A stretch of DNA of 64,000 bases from Mycobacterium sp. E796 (GTDB lineage Bacteria; Actinomycetota; Actinomycetes; Mycobacteriales; Mycobacteriaceae): positions 1-64,000 of the forward strand of contig NZ_LZKK01000194.1 of assembly GCF_001672815.1 (NCBI RefSeq), in the 5' to 3' direction. Shown piece after piece: positions 35,441 through 44,272 of this stretch. The translations under genes and the position numbers were made by a program. Below the pieces are notes generated by a model that saw only the letters and a list, made by a program, of their open reading frames with translations, was not told the DNA's origin and did no database searches. The first letter of the stretch is position 1. Every line of letters starts with the position of its first letter.

Positions 35441-37168
35441 TCATTGCGGCGCACGCCCAATGAGCGCGTCCCGCACGCGTCCCCGCGCCCGCTCGAGCCG
35501 ACGGTCGGCCTCGGCCGCGTCGACGCCGGCGAGCAGCACGACGATCGCGGTCTTGGCGTGGCCGCCCGCGGCGGCGAGCGCGGCGGCTGCGGCCTCTTCG
35601 TCGACCCCGGCCGCGTCGCGGACGATGCGCACGGCGCGGCGACGCAACTTGGCGCTGGTGGTGCGGACATCGACCATCCGCGGCCCATAGGCTTTGCCGA
35701 GCGCGATCATGGCGCTGGTCGAAAGCGCGTTGAGCACCACCTTCTGTGCCGTCCCCGCGGTCAGCCGGGTGGAGCCGGCGAGCACCTCTGGCCCGGTCAA
35801 CAGCTCGATCATTATGTCGGCAGACGCCTCGCTGCCCGGGTTGTTGACGATCGCGACCGTCAGCGCTCCCACTGCGCGCGCATGCTCGAGCGCCCCGAGC
35901 ACGTAGGGCGTCCGGCCCGACGCCGTGATCCCGACCAGCGCGTCGGCGGCGCTGAGATCGGCTAGATCGGCCGGGTCGAACGCGTCCTCCGCGCCCTCGA
36001 TCGCCTCGGTCAATGCCGCGCTCCCGCCGGCGATCACGCCACGCACGAGGTCGGTGCCGAACGTCGGCTTGCACTCGGCCGCGTCGAGCACCCCAAGGCG
36101 TCCGGGTGTCCCGGCGCCAGCATAGATCAGGCGGCCTCCCCGCTCGAGCCGCGCGACGATGGCTTCGGCCGCCGCGGCGATCCGCGGGACCGCCGCCGCA
36201 ACCGCTGCGTGCGCCTCGCCCTCGGCGGCGACGAGCAGCGCCGCGACGTCGCCGATCGGCCTCAGGTCCAGGTCGTCGAGGCCGGGCCGCGAACCTTCGG
36301 TGGTGAGCGCGTCGAGCCCATGCCGGGCACCCCTTTCAGGGGCCGCTTGCACGCGGATCACGTGCGGCTCGTGAATCGCGCCGAGCCGCAGCGCGCCGTC
36401 GAGCGCGTCGCCGACGGCCGGGACCAAGTCCAGCCTTTTGCGCAGCGCCTCCACCCCCGCCAGGCCGCCGACCATCGCGACCGGCCCATCCCCGGCCGCT
36501 CGGGCGGTCGCAGCCAGCGACTCGGCGGCGGCGCTGATGATCGCCGACGCGACCGAGTCATCTTCTGCGGCGAGGACGTCGGGCGCGAACGACGCAACCG
36601 CCGCCGCGTCGGTGAGCCGCGCCGGCCACGATTCGGGCGCACCGAATCGGGCGCGAGCGGCGTCCAGCAGCGTGGTGGACGGGCCGCGGCCGTCGTGGGC
36701 GCGCAGCGCCGCGCGCAGGCCCGCGGCGCCGATCCACGCGCCGCCACCCTCGTCGCCCAGCCACGGGCCCCAGCCGTCGGCGGTTCGCAGCGCGCCGTCC
36801 GCGCCGATCGCGAGCGCCACGACTCCGGTCCCGGCGACCAGCACGACGCCCGGCTTCCCGTTCAGCGCGCCCGCGTGTGCGATCACGCTGTCACCTGTCA
36901 CGGCGACCCGCTCGGCGCGCAGCGACTTCAGCAGCGACTCGGCCAGCGCGCGCGCCGCGGCCGGCGCATTCAGCGCCCCGGCGGCCCCCACGATCACCTC
37001 GCCGACCGGGCCGAAGTCTCGCGCGACGGCCACGATGGCCGCCTCCGCGGCCCGCACGCCGCCGGGCGCCGCAAGTCCGGGCGCGCCCGCCCCCTCGGCC
37101 CTCCGGTCGCCCCCGGAGGCCCGACACGACGTCTTGCCGAGGTCGATGGCGAGGATCATCGGACCCAT
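35441..37168 (-). CDS. murQ: Fused BadF/NagK-type sugar kinase and MurNAc-6-phosphate etherase
   Basis: 575 aa with two enzymes in one chain. Residues 1-275 are a BadF/NagK-like ASKHA kinase: ILAIDLGKTSCRA phosphate loop, VVLVAGTGVVALAIG, and WGPWLGDEGGGAWIG. Residues 290-575 are MurQ: LIYAGAGTPGRLGVLDAAEC with catalytic Glu365, ITEAIEGAED-type loop with Glu394, VGITASGRTPYVLGAL, and LTAGTAQKVVLNALSTSAMI. The chain could phosphorylate MurNAc and then remove its lactyl ether to give GlcNAc-6-P. The usual S of GAGTSGRLG is Pro. Start at 37168 or 37159. Confidence 0.88.
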   Translation of the reverse strand: MGPMILAIDLGKTSCRASGGDRRAEGAGAPGLAAPGGVRAAEAAIVAVARDFGPVGEVIVGAAGALNAPAAARALAESLLKSLRAERVAVTGDSVIAHAGALNGKPGVVLVAGTGVVALAIGADGALRTADGWGPWLGDEGGGAWIGAAGLRAALRAHDGRGPSTTLLDAARARFGAPESWPARLTDAAAVASFAPDVLAAEDDSVASAIISAAAESLAATARAAGDGPVAMVGGLAGVEALRKRLDLVPAVGDALDGALRLGAIHEPHVIRVQAAPERGARHGLDALTTEGSRPGLDDLDLRPIGDVAALLVAAEGEAHAAVAAAVPRIAAAAEAIVARLERGGRLIYAGAGTPGRLGVLDAAECKPTFGTDLVRGVIAGGSAALTEAIEGAEDAFDPADLADLSAADALVGITASGRTPYVLGALEHARAVGALTVAIVNNPGSEASADIMIELLTGPEVLAGSTRLTAGTAQKVVLNALSTSAMIALGKAYGPRMVDVRTTSAKLRRRAVRIVRDAAGVDEEAAAAALAAAGGHAKTAIVVLLAGVDAAEADRRLERARGRVRDALIGRAPQ

Positions 37169-37202
37169 AATTTCATCGCGGGTCAGCCGCTAAGCCTTGG
37201 CC

Positions 37203-37556
37203 TCAGTCGTGTCGTTGACGGAGGAGGTCGGCCCAGTTGCTCGGCACCCGACCGCGTGGACCTGGGACCGTCTGGTCCTCGGGACGGCATGCAGGCGGGG
37301 AAAGTTGGGGACCGTCATAGTAGTCATTGCTCTCGTAGTCCCAGAACCAGTCCTCGCCCGGCTCGAACGATCGGATGATCGGGTGCCCAGTCTCTCGCCA
37401 GTGCTTCGTCGCGTGACGTGACAGCGAATCGTCGCAGCAACCGACGTGGCCGCAGGCAGCACACCGCCGTAGGTGCACCCACCAGCCGCCGGCGGCATCA
37501 CACTCCGCGCAGCCGGTCCCACTGGGCGGCACCGATGGATCGACAGCTGCAGTCAT
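37203..37556 (-). CDS. UBP-type zinc-finger protein
   Basis: 117 aa. Cys/His-rich pattern GCAECDAAGGWWVHLRRC, CGHVGCCDDSLSRHATKHW and ETGHPIIRSFEPGEDWFWDY. These are the three-zinc ZnF-UBP ligands and the end-of-domain tryptophans. In eukaryotes this module binds the C terminus of ubiquitin. In mycobacteria, stand-alone versions are common and their partner is unknown. It lies 34 bp upstream of murQ on the same strand, so co-transcription is possible. Confidence 0.85.
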   Translation of the reverse strand: MTAAVDPSVPPSGTGCAECDAAGGWWVHLRRCAACGHVGCCDDSLSRHATKHWRETGHPIIRSFEPGEDWFWDYESNDYYDGPQLSPPACRPEDQTVPGPRGRVPSNWADLLRQRHD

Positions 37557-37584
37557 CGCGACTCCCGGGCTTGTGTGTCTCGCG

Positions 37585-38775
37585 TCAGTTCAGGAGACCG
37601 AGTTCCTGATCGATCTGCGCCCAGTAACGGGGGCCGGTCGGGGTCAGCAGAATCCAGTCGTGAACTTGGCCCTGCGCAAGCACGAAGCCCATCGGCGCCC
37701 CGTCGGCCAGGGCTATTTGCTGGAGGGCAAGCGTCTCGTTGTAGAGGGAATCGAACGAGCCTGAGTAGACATACGTCGGGGGCACGCCGGTCAGCGACCC
37801 GTATAGCGGACTCACCTCGGGGTCGGTGATCGACAGACCGCCCGCCCAAACCCTGCCGATCTGACCCCCGTCGCGCGCCAGGTCGAGCCAGGGGGATAGC
37901 AGGACCATCGACGACGGCACCGGTTGACCGTGGGCCACCAGGTATTCGGCGGCCGCCAGGGCGAGGTTGCCGCCCGCCGAGTCACCGGTCACGCTGACCT
38001 GCCCGGGGTGTGCGGCGATCTCCGACGAGATGAGGCCCGCGATATTGGGCACCACCGTGTTTGCGGTGCCGCCCTGCTGCAGCAGCGGGTAGATCGGCAC
38101 CTCGATCGTCGCGCCGGTCTGATACGCCATCACCGTGTAGTCGATCCAATGGAAGATCGACGGCGGCAAGATGAACGCGCCACCGTGAATGGCCACCACG
38201 TAATCGCCGTTGGGATGCGCCGGGATAATCTCAACGACGCGCAGCCCGGTGGGTGTGGTGTATTGGTGCACCGTTTCTCCGAGCAGCAACGTCAACAACC
38301 GCGGCGGGTGGTTGGTCCCGATGATGCCGGTTAGCGGATTGTCGCCGGTAAGCAGCGCCAAGAGGGGTGAATGCGGGTCTGCGAACAGAACGTCGAATTC
38401 CTGGCTGAATCCGTTCCCCAGCGCCGTGGGGATCTGCTGGATTTCCTGCTGCACACCGAGCAACGCCTGCTCAAAGAGCGCCAGAGGGGAGGCGTTGGCC
38501 GCCTCGGCGGCGGCGTACGCGCCGGATGCGCCGCTCAAGGCCTGGACGAACCAGTTGTGGTAGGCCGCCGCCTGCAAGCTGAGGGCTTGATAGCCCTGGC
38601 CGTGCGCGGAGAACACGGCGGCGATCGCCGCGGAGACCTCGTCCCCGGCCGCGGCCAACACCCCGGTGGTGGCGCCTGCCACGGCGCGGTTTGCGCTCGC
38701 GACCACCGAACCGATCGAAGCCACGTCCGTCGCCGCGGCGGACATCACCTCTGGCAACGCAACAACATACGACAC
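37585..38775 (-). CDS. PE-domain alpha/beta hydrolase, LipY-like lipase/esterase
   Basis: 396 aa. Residues 1-95 are a PE domain ([20 protein letters not shown]) ending with the YxxxD/E-type secretion signal YAAAE, so ESX-5 export is expected. After a linker, the hydrolase part has the HSL-type oxyanion motif [13 protein letters not shown], nucleophile Ser in [15 protein letters not shown], acid Asp near [11 protein letters not shown], and His in [10 protein letters not shown]. It probably hydrolyses acylglycerols or other esters at the cell surface. In M. tuberculosis lipY is also close to ssrA, supporting orthology. Confidence 0.88.
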   Translation of the reverse strand: MSYVVALPEVMSAAATDVASIGSVVASANRAVAGATTGVLAAAGDEVSAAIAAVFSAHGQGYQALSLQAAAYHNWFVQALSGASGAYAAAEAANASPLALFEQALLGVQQEIQQIPTALGNGFSQEFDVLFADPHSPLLALLTGDNPLTGIIGTNHPPRLLTLLLGETVHQYTTPTGLRVVEIIPAHPNGDYVVAIHGGAFILPPSIFHWIDYTVMAYQTGATIEVPIYPLLQQGGTANTVVPNIAGLISSEIAAHPGQVSVTGDSAGGNLALAAAEYLVAHGQPVPSSMVLLSPWLDLARDGGQIGRVWAGGLSITDPEVSPLYGSLTGVPPTYVYSGSFDSLYNETLALQQIALADGAPMGFVLAQGQVHDWILLTPTGPRYWAQIDQELGLLN

Positions 38776-38978
38776 CGCGCCGCTCCCATTACCGATCGCC
38801 GAATAGCCAGAGCCTATGCCCGCGCCGCGGAGTCAGGGACAAGTTCGCGAGGACTTCCGCCCATGCGAATACAGGGTTTAGGAGTGTCCACCCCCGGCTA
38901 TGTATGGATGACCAATATCAGCGTCCGTGCGCGTCCGGCCGATGCGGTCGGTGAGCACCGCGGGAGCGAGACGAAGCG

Positions 38979-40574
38979 ATGACCGCCACGCAACCGGTTG
39001 CACCTGATCCACCGACGACTGACATTCCTCGCTACTGGGCAGAGCCGTACTCGCCCAGAGAAAAGGCGCCCCTTGTTGCCGGTGCCACGATCGCGGGCGG
39101 CCGGATTCGGCTAATGATCTTCTACGGCAAATCTTCGCATCTTCAGTTCTGGCAAGCCGCTGACACGGTCACGGGGCAACATCTGGCCGTCACGGTGGTC
39201 GACTCCGAGAACTCGCTGCCGACCAGTACTGTCGACGCGATTCTTTCCAACACCTCAAGCCTGCGCGGCATCGAGTCGCCAGGCTTGGCGAGGGTCATTG
39301 ATGTGGGACGCGACTGGTGTGGCGGTGTAGTTGTTTCCGACTGGACGCGCGGTGCCACGCTGAAAGAAGTAGCCCGCACGCAGCCGTCGCCCGTCGGGGT
39401 CGCGGACGCGGTGTTATCCCTGGCGGAGACCGCCGACGTAGTGCACGGGGCAGGTTTCGCGTTGTCGATCGACCATCCCGAGCGAATCCGGGTCAGCGTC
39501 GACCGGCGCCTGGTGTTGGCCTTTCCGGCGACCATGCCGAATACAACGCCGCGGGATGACCTTCGGGGCATCGGTGCGGTCATGTATGGATTGCTCGTCA
39601 ACCGTTGGCCCTCCAAAGTCGGTGCCGCGGTTGAGGATTGGGAGAGCGTCGAGACCGATGCGGAGGGCCTGATCCCAGCGCCCGCGGTCCTCAACCCGCA
39701 AGTTCCGTTCTTGATTTCATCCACCGCCGCGGGGCTAGTGCGTGAAGGCGACGGCATCCGCAGCGCCAAGACGATCTCGACGCTGCTGCGCGAGGCCAGC
39801 GACGACGCCAAGAACTACGCGGCGCCCTCCACCACTCGCGAGCTGCTCTTACCTCCACCGCCCGGCGGCTATGCCACCTTTCGCAATTTCGGACCGGCCG
39901 AAAAGGCCGAACACGCTCGCCGTCAGCTGTTGAAAACAATGCTGGGGACAGCGGCGGCTGTCGTTCTCGTCGTGTTGATGACGTTCGCTAGCGCAATCAG
40001 CCGGATTGTGGGCGCCGTCAACACCGACGCAGCGATGCACCCGGACAGGCTGGGACTTCAGACCACCACGCCGATGTCGGCTACGCCGGCAGCGCCTCCG
40101 CCTGCCACTCGAAGTGGAACGGTAAAGCCGCTCAAAGCCTCAGTCTTTTCACCCGGCGGCGCCCCGGACAGCCCAAACTCGGCCGGGCTGGCGATCGACG
40201 GTAACCCCGCCACGGCGTGGTCGACCGACACTTACTTCGACCCCGAACCGTTCCCAAAGTTCAAGGACGGGGTCGGATTACTGTTGGAACTTCCCGAGCC
40301 GACATCGCTGAGCGCCGTCACCGTCGACCTGGACAGCACCGGCACGGTGGCACAGATACGGTCATCGCCGAGCGCGACTCCCGCCAAGCTCAGTGACACC
40401 GCCGAACTCAGCCCGCGCACCGGGTTGAAGCCTGGCCGCAATGTCATCGCCGTGAACAAGCCCGCCCCGGTGACGTTCGTAGTGCTGTGGATAAGCACCC
40501 TCGGCACCACCGGAGGGAAGAGCCACTCCGACATTTCCGAGGTGACGCTTCAGCGGGCAGTCAGCCCAAGGTGA
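38979..40574 (+). CDS. Free-standing MviN-type pseudokinase with extracellular discoidin-like domain
   Basis: 531 aa. The N-terminal 290 residues resemble a degenerate Ser/Thr kinase: the invariant Lys position reads LAVTVVDSE, the catalytic HRD is absent, and there is no DFG, but helix segments such as DDLRGIGAVMYGLLVNRWPS are kept. A membrane helix (LGTAAAVVLVVLMTFASAIS) precedes an external Pro/Thr linker and a beta-sandwich end (GLAIDGNPATAWSTDTYFDP, GVGLLLELPEPTSLSAVTVD) of F5/8C type. This is the C-terminal architecture of mycobacterial MviN/MurJ (Rv3910) without the flippase. Confidence 0.75.
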   Translation: MTATQPVAPDPPTTDIPRYWAEPYSPREKAPLVAGATIAGGRIRLMIFYGKSSHLQFWQAADTVTGQHLAVTVVDSENSLPTSTVDAILSNTSSLRGIESPGLARVIDVGRDWCGGVVVSDWTRGATLKEVARTQPSPVGVADAVLSLAETADVVHGAGFALSIDHPERIRVSVDRRLVLAFPATMPNTTPRDDLRGIGAVMYGLLVNRWPSKVGAAVEDWESVETDAEGLIPAPAVLNPQVPFLISSTAAGLVREGDGIRSAKTISTLLREASDDAKNYAAPSTTRELLLPPPPGGYATFRNFGPAEKAEHARRQLLKTMLGTAAAVVLVVLMTFASAISRIVGAVNTDAAMHPDRLGLQTTTPMSATPAAPPPATRSGTVKPLKASVFSPGGAPDSPNSAGLAIDGNPATAWSTDTYFDPEPFPKFKDGVGLLLELPEPTSLSAVTVDLDSTGTVAQIRSSPSATPAKLSDTAELSPRTGLKPGRNVIAVNKPAPVTFVVLWISTLGTTGGKSHSDISEVTLQRAVSPR

Positions 40575-41469
40575 CGAACAAAGCAGTCCGAACCCGCTTC
40601 GACAGCCGCATGAGCACAAAGACTGCGAATCCGACGACCAGCCCAACCGCCGCGGATGCTCCGGTGTCGACCAACCAGCCCAGCACCGCACCAAAAGGCT
40701 TGGCACCGTCGCGAACGTGATCCTCGGCGTGGTGGAGCAGGTGATACGGCGTGTGCCAACCGAGGCGGTTGCTGCCCGCGAGCAGAATGTGGCCGCCGAC
40801 CCAGAGCATCGCCAGCGTCCCGACCACTGAAAGCGCCGAGAGCACTCTGGGCATCCCCGCCACCAGAACCCGGCCGACCTGTCGCCCGAAACCGGATGTT
40901 GTCTCCGTGAGGTGCAGGCCGACGTCGTCCATCTTGACGACGACGGCGACAACTCCGTACACGACGACGGTGAGGACCAGGGCGACGACGATGAGGATGA
41001 TGAGCCGCGGCACCAACGCCTGGTCGGCCACCTCGTTGAGGGCGATCACCATGATCTCGGCGGACAAGATCATGTCGGTCCGGATCGCCCCGCTCACCAC
41101 TTCGTGCTCGGCGACCGGCGGAGGATCGGCGTCATGACCGCGGATGCTCTCCCAAATCTTTTCGGCGCCTTCGTAACACAGGTACGTGGCGCCGAACATC
41201 AACAGCGGGGTCAGCAGCCGCGGCGCGAACTGGCTGAGCAGCACCGCGACCGGCAGGATCACCACGAGCTTGTTACGCAGCGATCCGATCGCGATGCGTT
41301 TGATGATCGGCAGCTCGCGCTCGGCGGCGATGCCGTGGACGTATTGGGGCGTCACTGCGGTGTCGTCGATGACGACCCCGGCCGCCTTGGCGGTCGCGCG
41401 GCCGGAGGCGGCGGCCAGTCGAGCGAGGACCGCGACGTCGTCGAGTAGTCCGAAAAGGCCGGCGCTCAT
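40561..41469 (-). CDS. DUF808 (YedI-like) integral membrane protein
   Basis: 302 aa. The N terminus SAGLFGLLDDVAVLARLAAA and segments VVIDDTAVTPQYVHGIAAER, LLMFGATYLCYEGAEKIWES and RTDMILSAEIMVIALNEVAD are diagnostic for DUF808. Five to six membrane helices are predicted, plus a His-rich loop (WHTPYHLLHHAEDH). The function is unknown; transport or envelope roles are suggested in annotations. Its 3' end overlaps the convergent pseudokinase gene by 14 bp. Confidence 0.9.
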   Translation of the reverse strand: MSAGLFGLLDDVAVLARLAAASGRATAKAAGVVIDDTAVTPQYVHGIAAERELPIIKRIAIGSLRNKLVVILPVAVLLSQFAPRLLTPLLMFGATYLCYEGAEKIWESIRGHDADPPPVAEHEVVSGAIRTDMILSAEIMVIALNEVADQALVPRLIILIVVALVLTVVVYGVVAVVVKMDDVGLHLTETTSGFGRQVGRVLVAGMPRVLSALSVVGTLAMLWVGGHILLAGSNRLGWHTPYHLLHHAEDHVRDGAKPFGAVLGWLVDTGASAAVGLVVGFAVFVLMRLSKRVRTALFVTLG

Positions 41470-41494
41470 CGCGTCTCCCCGATCGCGTGGGAGG

Positions 41495-42310
41495 TTACGC
41501 GGGGTTGGCTGTGGGGTTGGCGAAGACGGGTTGCTCCCCGGACATTCCGGCGACGACGGCAGCGATCTGGTTGGGCGTGCCGATCAGCCCCGTTTGCAGA
41601 ACTGATTCCCGCGCAAGAGCCGTCGCGGGTTCGTTGCTCATCCATGTTTCGTTGTAGAGGCGCTTCGCGGCCCGGACGGCATCCGGTGACTTCAGCGCGA
41701 TCTCGTCCGCGAGTGCCAGCGCCGCCGACAGCGGATCCGCGGCTGTCCGGGTGACCAGGCCGAGCTCGGAACCCTCGCTGCCGGAAACGATGCGGCCGGT
41801 AAACGTCAACTCCTTCGCGACGTCGATCGGTAGAAGTCGCGGCAGTGTCTGCGTGATGCCCATGTCGGGAACGAGGCCCCACTTGATCTCCATGATGCTC
41901 AGCCTCGCGTCCGGCGCCGCGATCCGGATGTCCGCGCCGAGGGCGATCTGCAGACCGCCGCCGAAGCAGTTGCCGTGGATCGCGGCGATGACCGGCGCCG
42001 GTACCAACGACCAGTCGTAGCTCACGCGCTGAGCGAGGTTCGCCGGCCGGTCCTGGTCTCTGTCCAACAGGACGCCCGTGCCACGTTCGCCACCCATGAA
42101 ACTCGCGACGTCCAAACCCGAGCAGAAGCTCTTACCCTCACCGTGCAGAACGACCGCGCGGACCGACGTATCACCGGCCAGCTTCTCCGCGGCGTCCACC
42201 AAGGCTTCGAACATCGCTTGGTCGAGCGCGTTGTGTTTGTCGCCGCGCACCATCGTCGCCGTTGCCACGCCGTTGTCCGCGATCCGCACACGGACCCTGT
42301 CTTCGTTCAC
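41495..42310 (-). CDS. Enoyl-CoA hydratase/isomerase family protein
   Basis: 271 aa if started at the GTG at 42310 (VNEDRVRVRIADNG). On the minus strand tacatt ends 7 nt before it, as in leaderless promoters. An upstream start at 42361 is formally possible. Crotonase fold: VRAVVLHGEGKSFCSGLDVA (oxyanion loop), APVIAAIHGNCFGGGLQIAL and IMEIKWGLVPDMGITQTLPR. A Met-Glu and a Pro-Asp occupy the catalytic region. It acts on acyl-CoA esters in beta-oxidation or a related route. Confidence 0.88.
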   Translation of the reverse strand: MNEDRVRVRIADNGVATATMVRGDKHNALDQAMFEALVDAAEKLAGDTSVRAVVLHGEGKSFCSGLDVASFMGGERGTGVLLDRDQDRPANLAQRVSYDWSLVPAPVIAAIHGNCFGGGLQIALGADIRIAAPDARLSIMEIKWGLVPDMGITQTLPRLLPIDVAKELTFTGRIVSGSEGSELGLVTRTAADPLSAALALADEIALKSPDAVRAAKRLYNETWMSNEPATALARESVLQTGLIGTPNQIAAVVAGMSGEQPVFANPTANPA

Positions 42311-42388
42311 GGTTAGCAATGTATCGGGCCGGCACCCGACCAAGTCGACCGCGGCAACCAAAGGTGGAGCTGCCGGAAATCGAAGTAG

Positions 42389-42856
42389 CTAACCGGGCAG
42401 ACCCACTCGTAGCGCAAGGTGCTCATCGAGTATCCGGCGCAGCGCAGCGTCCATCGGATGAGCGGATGCGAGGTCGCGGCCGAACCGACTGTCCACCGCA
42501 ACCGCCGCGCCTTCACGCAGTTGGGCGGTGTCGACCTGATCGACGAAGGGATCGAACAACGCGGGCGGCGTGGCCAGGTAATACAGCGCCCGGCGCGATT
42601 CGGTCAACCCGACGGCATACATCAGTCCGTGTTGGGTGATCACGAAGAGTTCGGAGGTGACCCTGGCATTCGGGGTCTCGGTCTCGACCCATGCCATTGC
42701 GGCGCGCCGGGTCTGCGCCAATCGATCCGGAACGTGGTCGGTGAGCGTGAGCAAGCTATCGACGAGTGCTCCACCGGTTCGCGGATATGCGCCGATCGCT
42801 GGTCCGAAGTACCGCTGGAAGATCTCGCCGAAAAAGTCGTACTGTTGCTCGCTCAT
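42389..42856 (-). CDS. Hypothetical protein
   Basis: 155 aa from the ATG at 42856 with gggag upstream. The frame is open to 43270, but that part runs through the att repeat and is not coding. The sequence has a helical N terminus (QYDFFGEIFQRYFGPAIGAY) and a beta-rich centre (TSELFVITQHGLMYAVGLTE) without signal or membrane segments. No family is recognised. It is the last chromosomal gene before the ssrA-linked island. Confidence 0.65.
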   Translation of the reverse strand: MSEQQYDFFGEIFQRYFGPAIGAYPRTGGALVDSLLTLTDHVPDRLAQTRRAAMAWVETETPNARVTSELFVITQHGLMYAVGLTESRRALYYLATPPALFDPFVDQVDTAQLREGAAVAVDSRFGRDLASAHPMDAALRRILDEHLALRVGLPG

Positions 42857-42986
42857 CGCGCACTCCCGGGTTTCAGACAGGCCCCTCAATTGTGCGCCCG
42901 AAATCGTCAGCTGGGCAGCACGAGTTTGGCCAGGGCGGTGACCCCGCTGCCCCCCGAGACTGTTACTTCGAGCCGCATCTTCTGTT

Positions 42987-43011
42987 GTGGAGCTGCCGGG
43001 AATCGAACCCG
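42987..43011. repeat. Left attachment-site copy of the ssrA 3' end
   Basis: 25 bp identical to 50750-50774, covering the T-arm 3' half, acceptor strand and encoded CCA of tmRNA on the minus strand. No other part of a tRNA or tmRNA follows, so it is a displaced target-site fragment. Confidence 0.85.
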
Positions 43012-43419
43012 TTTCGGTGTGCTGGTCACTGAGCCGAACCGGCACTGAGCTGCAAAATGACATCAACTGTGATTCACCAGAATTGACGTCTGTGGATAGT
43101 GAGTGTGCCCAAAATGTGCCCAGCCAGTGCCGACTGACAGCACGCATTTGCGCTCGCTTCGAGCGCCCGATTACGTGCGGCTTGCGATTTGGGCCGCAAG
43201 CAACATTACTCAGCGACATCGGCTGTAGTTCAACACTTTTGGCGCATCCCACCGATAGAATCGGATACAAGCGAGATCAATTTGAGGTGCCGGAGATGAG
43301 TAGGACTTGTTCCGAGGAACTGAGTCAGGCCGGGCGTCTGCATATCCCGATTCGTGTTGCGAGCGCCTGATGGCCAAGCGACGCACCTACAAGCGCGACC
43401 GGCCATTGCCGCTTGAGGC
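43012..43419. other. Gene-free left end of the ssrA island with arm-like repeats
   Basis: 408 bp without a supported gene. TGTGCCC occurs at 43104-43110 and 43115-43121, again 11 bp apart, as for tyrosine-integrase arm sites. Short open frames (for example near 43294-43370) have no recognisable product. It is lower in GC than the neighbouring genes, consistent with phage-derived DNA. Confidence 0.5.
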
Positions 43420-44247
43420 TCAGCGGCGCTCCGGGCCCAACAGGCGACCGACCAGAGAGCGGCTCTTGTCGTGTTCACGCTCCTGGAGGAGGAAACGAAT
43501 GCCTTCCTCAATCGCGGCCTTCGTGGAATCCCGCACCTTGCGCACCGTGGGGTCGTCGTCCTGCGAGCCGCTCAGCGACGCGGTGGAGATCGGCCGGCCG
43601 AACCAGTAGTACTGGCGTTCCAGGCGTGGAATGGGCGTCGGCCCGATCCCGCGCCAGATCGGCCACGAGTCCGGGCTGCCGAGCACCTTCTCGACGAACA
43701 ACCGCTCCGGGGCCAGTATCGGATTGTCCGCGTTGACGACAATGTCCACGGCATCGTCGGCGCCGACCGACGCAAACGGGACGATCGGGTAACCGTACTG
43801 AATGGCCAAGCGCGCGAACCCCATTCGGTTCTTCCACATGAGCTTGTAGCGCTCGCCCTTGCGCTTGGCCACCTCGCGGGCACCGCCCGGGAAGACCAAG
43901 ATAAGCTCTCCGCGTTCCATCAGCTCGGCGCAGTTCGCGCGCGTGCCCTCGACGACGCCGACGCGCTTGAGCATGTCGCGCCAGCCCGGCACCTTGAATA
44001 GGGCGTGGTCGCCCAGGCCCCGCACGAGGCGTCCGCGCTCCCACAGCTCCGCGCACAGCAGCGGCAGGTCGAGCGCCCCCAGGACGGTGTGGTTGCCGAC
44101 CAGCAGCGCGCCGCGCTCGGCGACCTCGTCGATCCCGTACACCTTGGGGTTGATCACCTTGCGCAGCGGCTCGATCAGCCGAAGGGCGACCGCGATCTCG
44201 GCAGACGAGGGCGCGTCGGGAACGGAGGCGGCGGCGTTGGCGCTCAT
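43420..44247 (-). CDS. Lysophospholipid/glycerol acyltransferase-like protein
   Basis: 275 aa. The segment GALLVGNHTVLGALDLPLLC has the catalytic His-x-Asp region of LPLAT enzymes, and LILVFPGGAREVAKRKGERY is the FPGG-R acyl-acceptor motif of the MGAT/DGAT2-like branch. ARLAIQYGYPIVPFASVGAD follows. It would acylate glycerolipids or a related acceptor at the inner membrane. A truncated second copy of the same kind of gene lies at 47387-47690. Confidence 0.83.
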   Translation of the reverse strand: MSANAAASVPDAPSSAEIAVALRLIEPLRKVINPKVYGIDEVAERGALLVGNHTVLGALDLPLLCAELWERGRLVRGLGDHALFKVPGWRDMLKRVGVVEGTRANCAELMERGELILVFPGGAREVAKRKGERYKLMWKNRMGFARLAIQYGYPIVPFASVGADDAVDIVVNADNPILAPERLFVEKVLGSPDSWPIWRGIGPTPIPRLERQYYWFGRPISTASLSGSQDDDPTVRKVRDSTKAAIEEGIRFLLQEREHDKSRSLVGRLLGPERR

Positions 44248-44272
44248 GACGGTATTATCCGCCTCGCTTACC

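Noticed and set aside
36209..37378. 389-codon plus-strand frame
   Set aside because: It is antisense to the kinase-MurQ fusion, whose motifs are unmistakable; the plus-strand product is Arg/Asp-rich nonsense.
42984..43060. Possible tRNA or tmRNA gene at the left repeat
   Set aside because: Only the last 25 nt of tmRNA are present; no acceptor 5' strand, D-arm or anticodon arm follows, so it is an attachment-site fragment.
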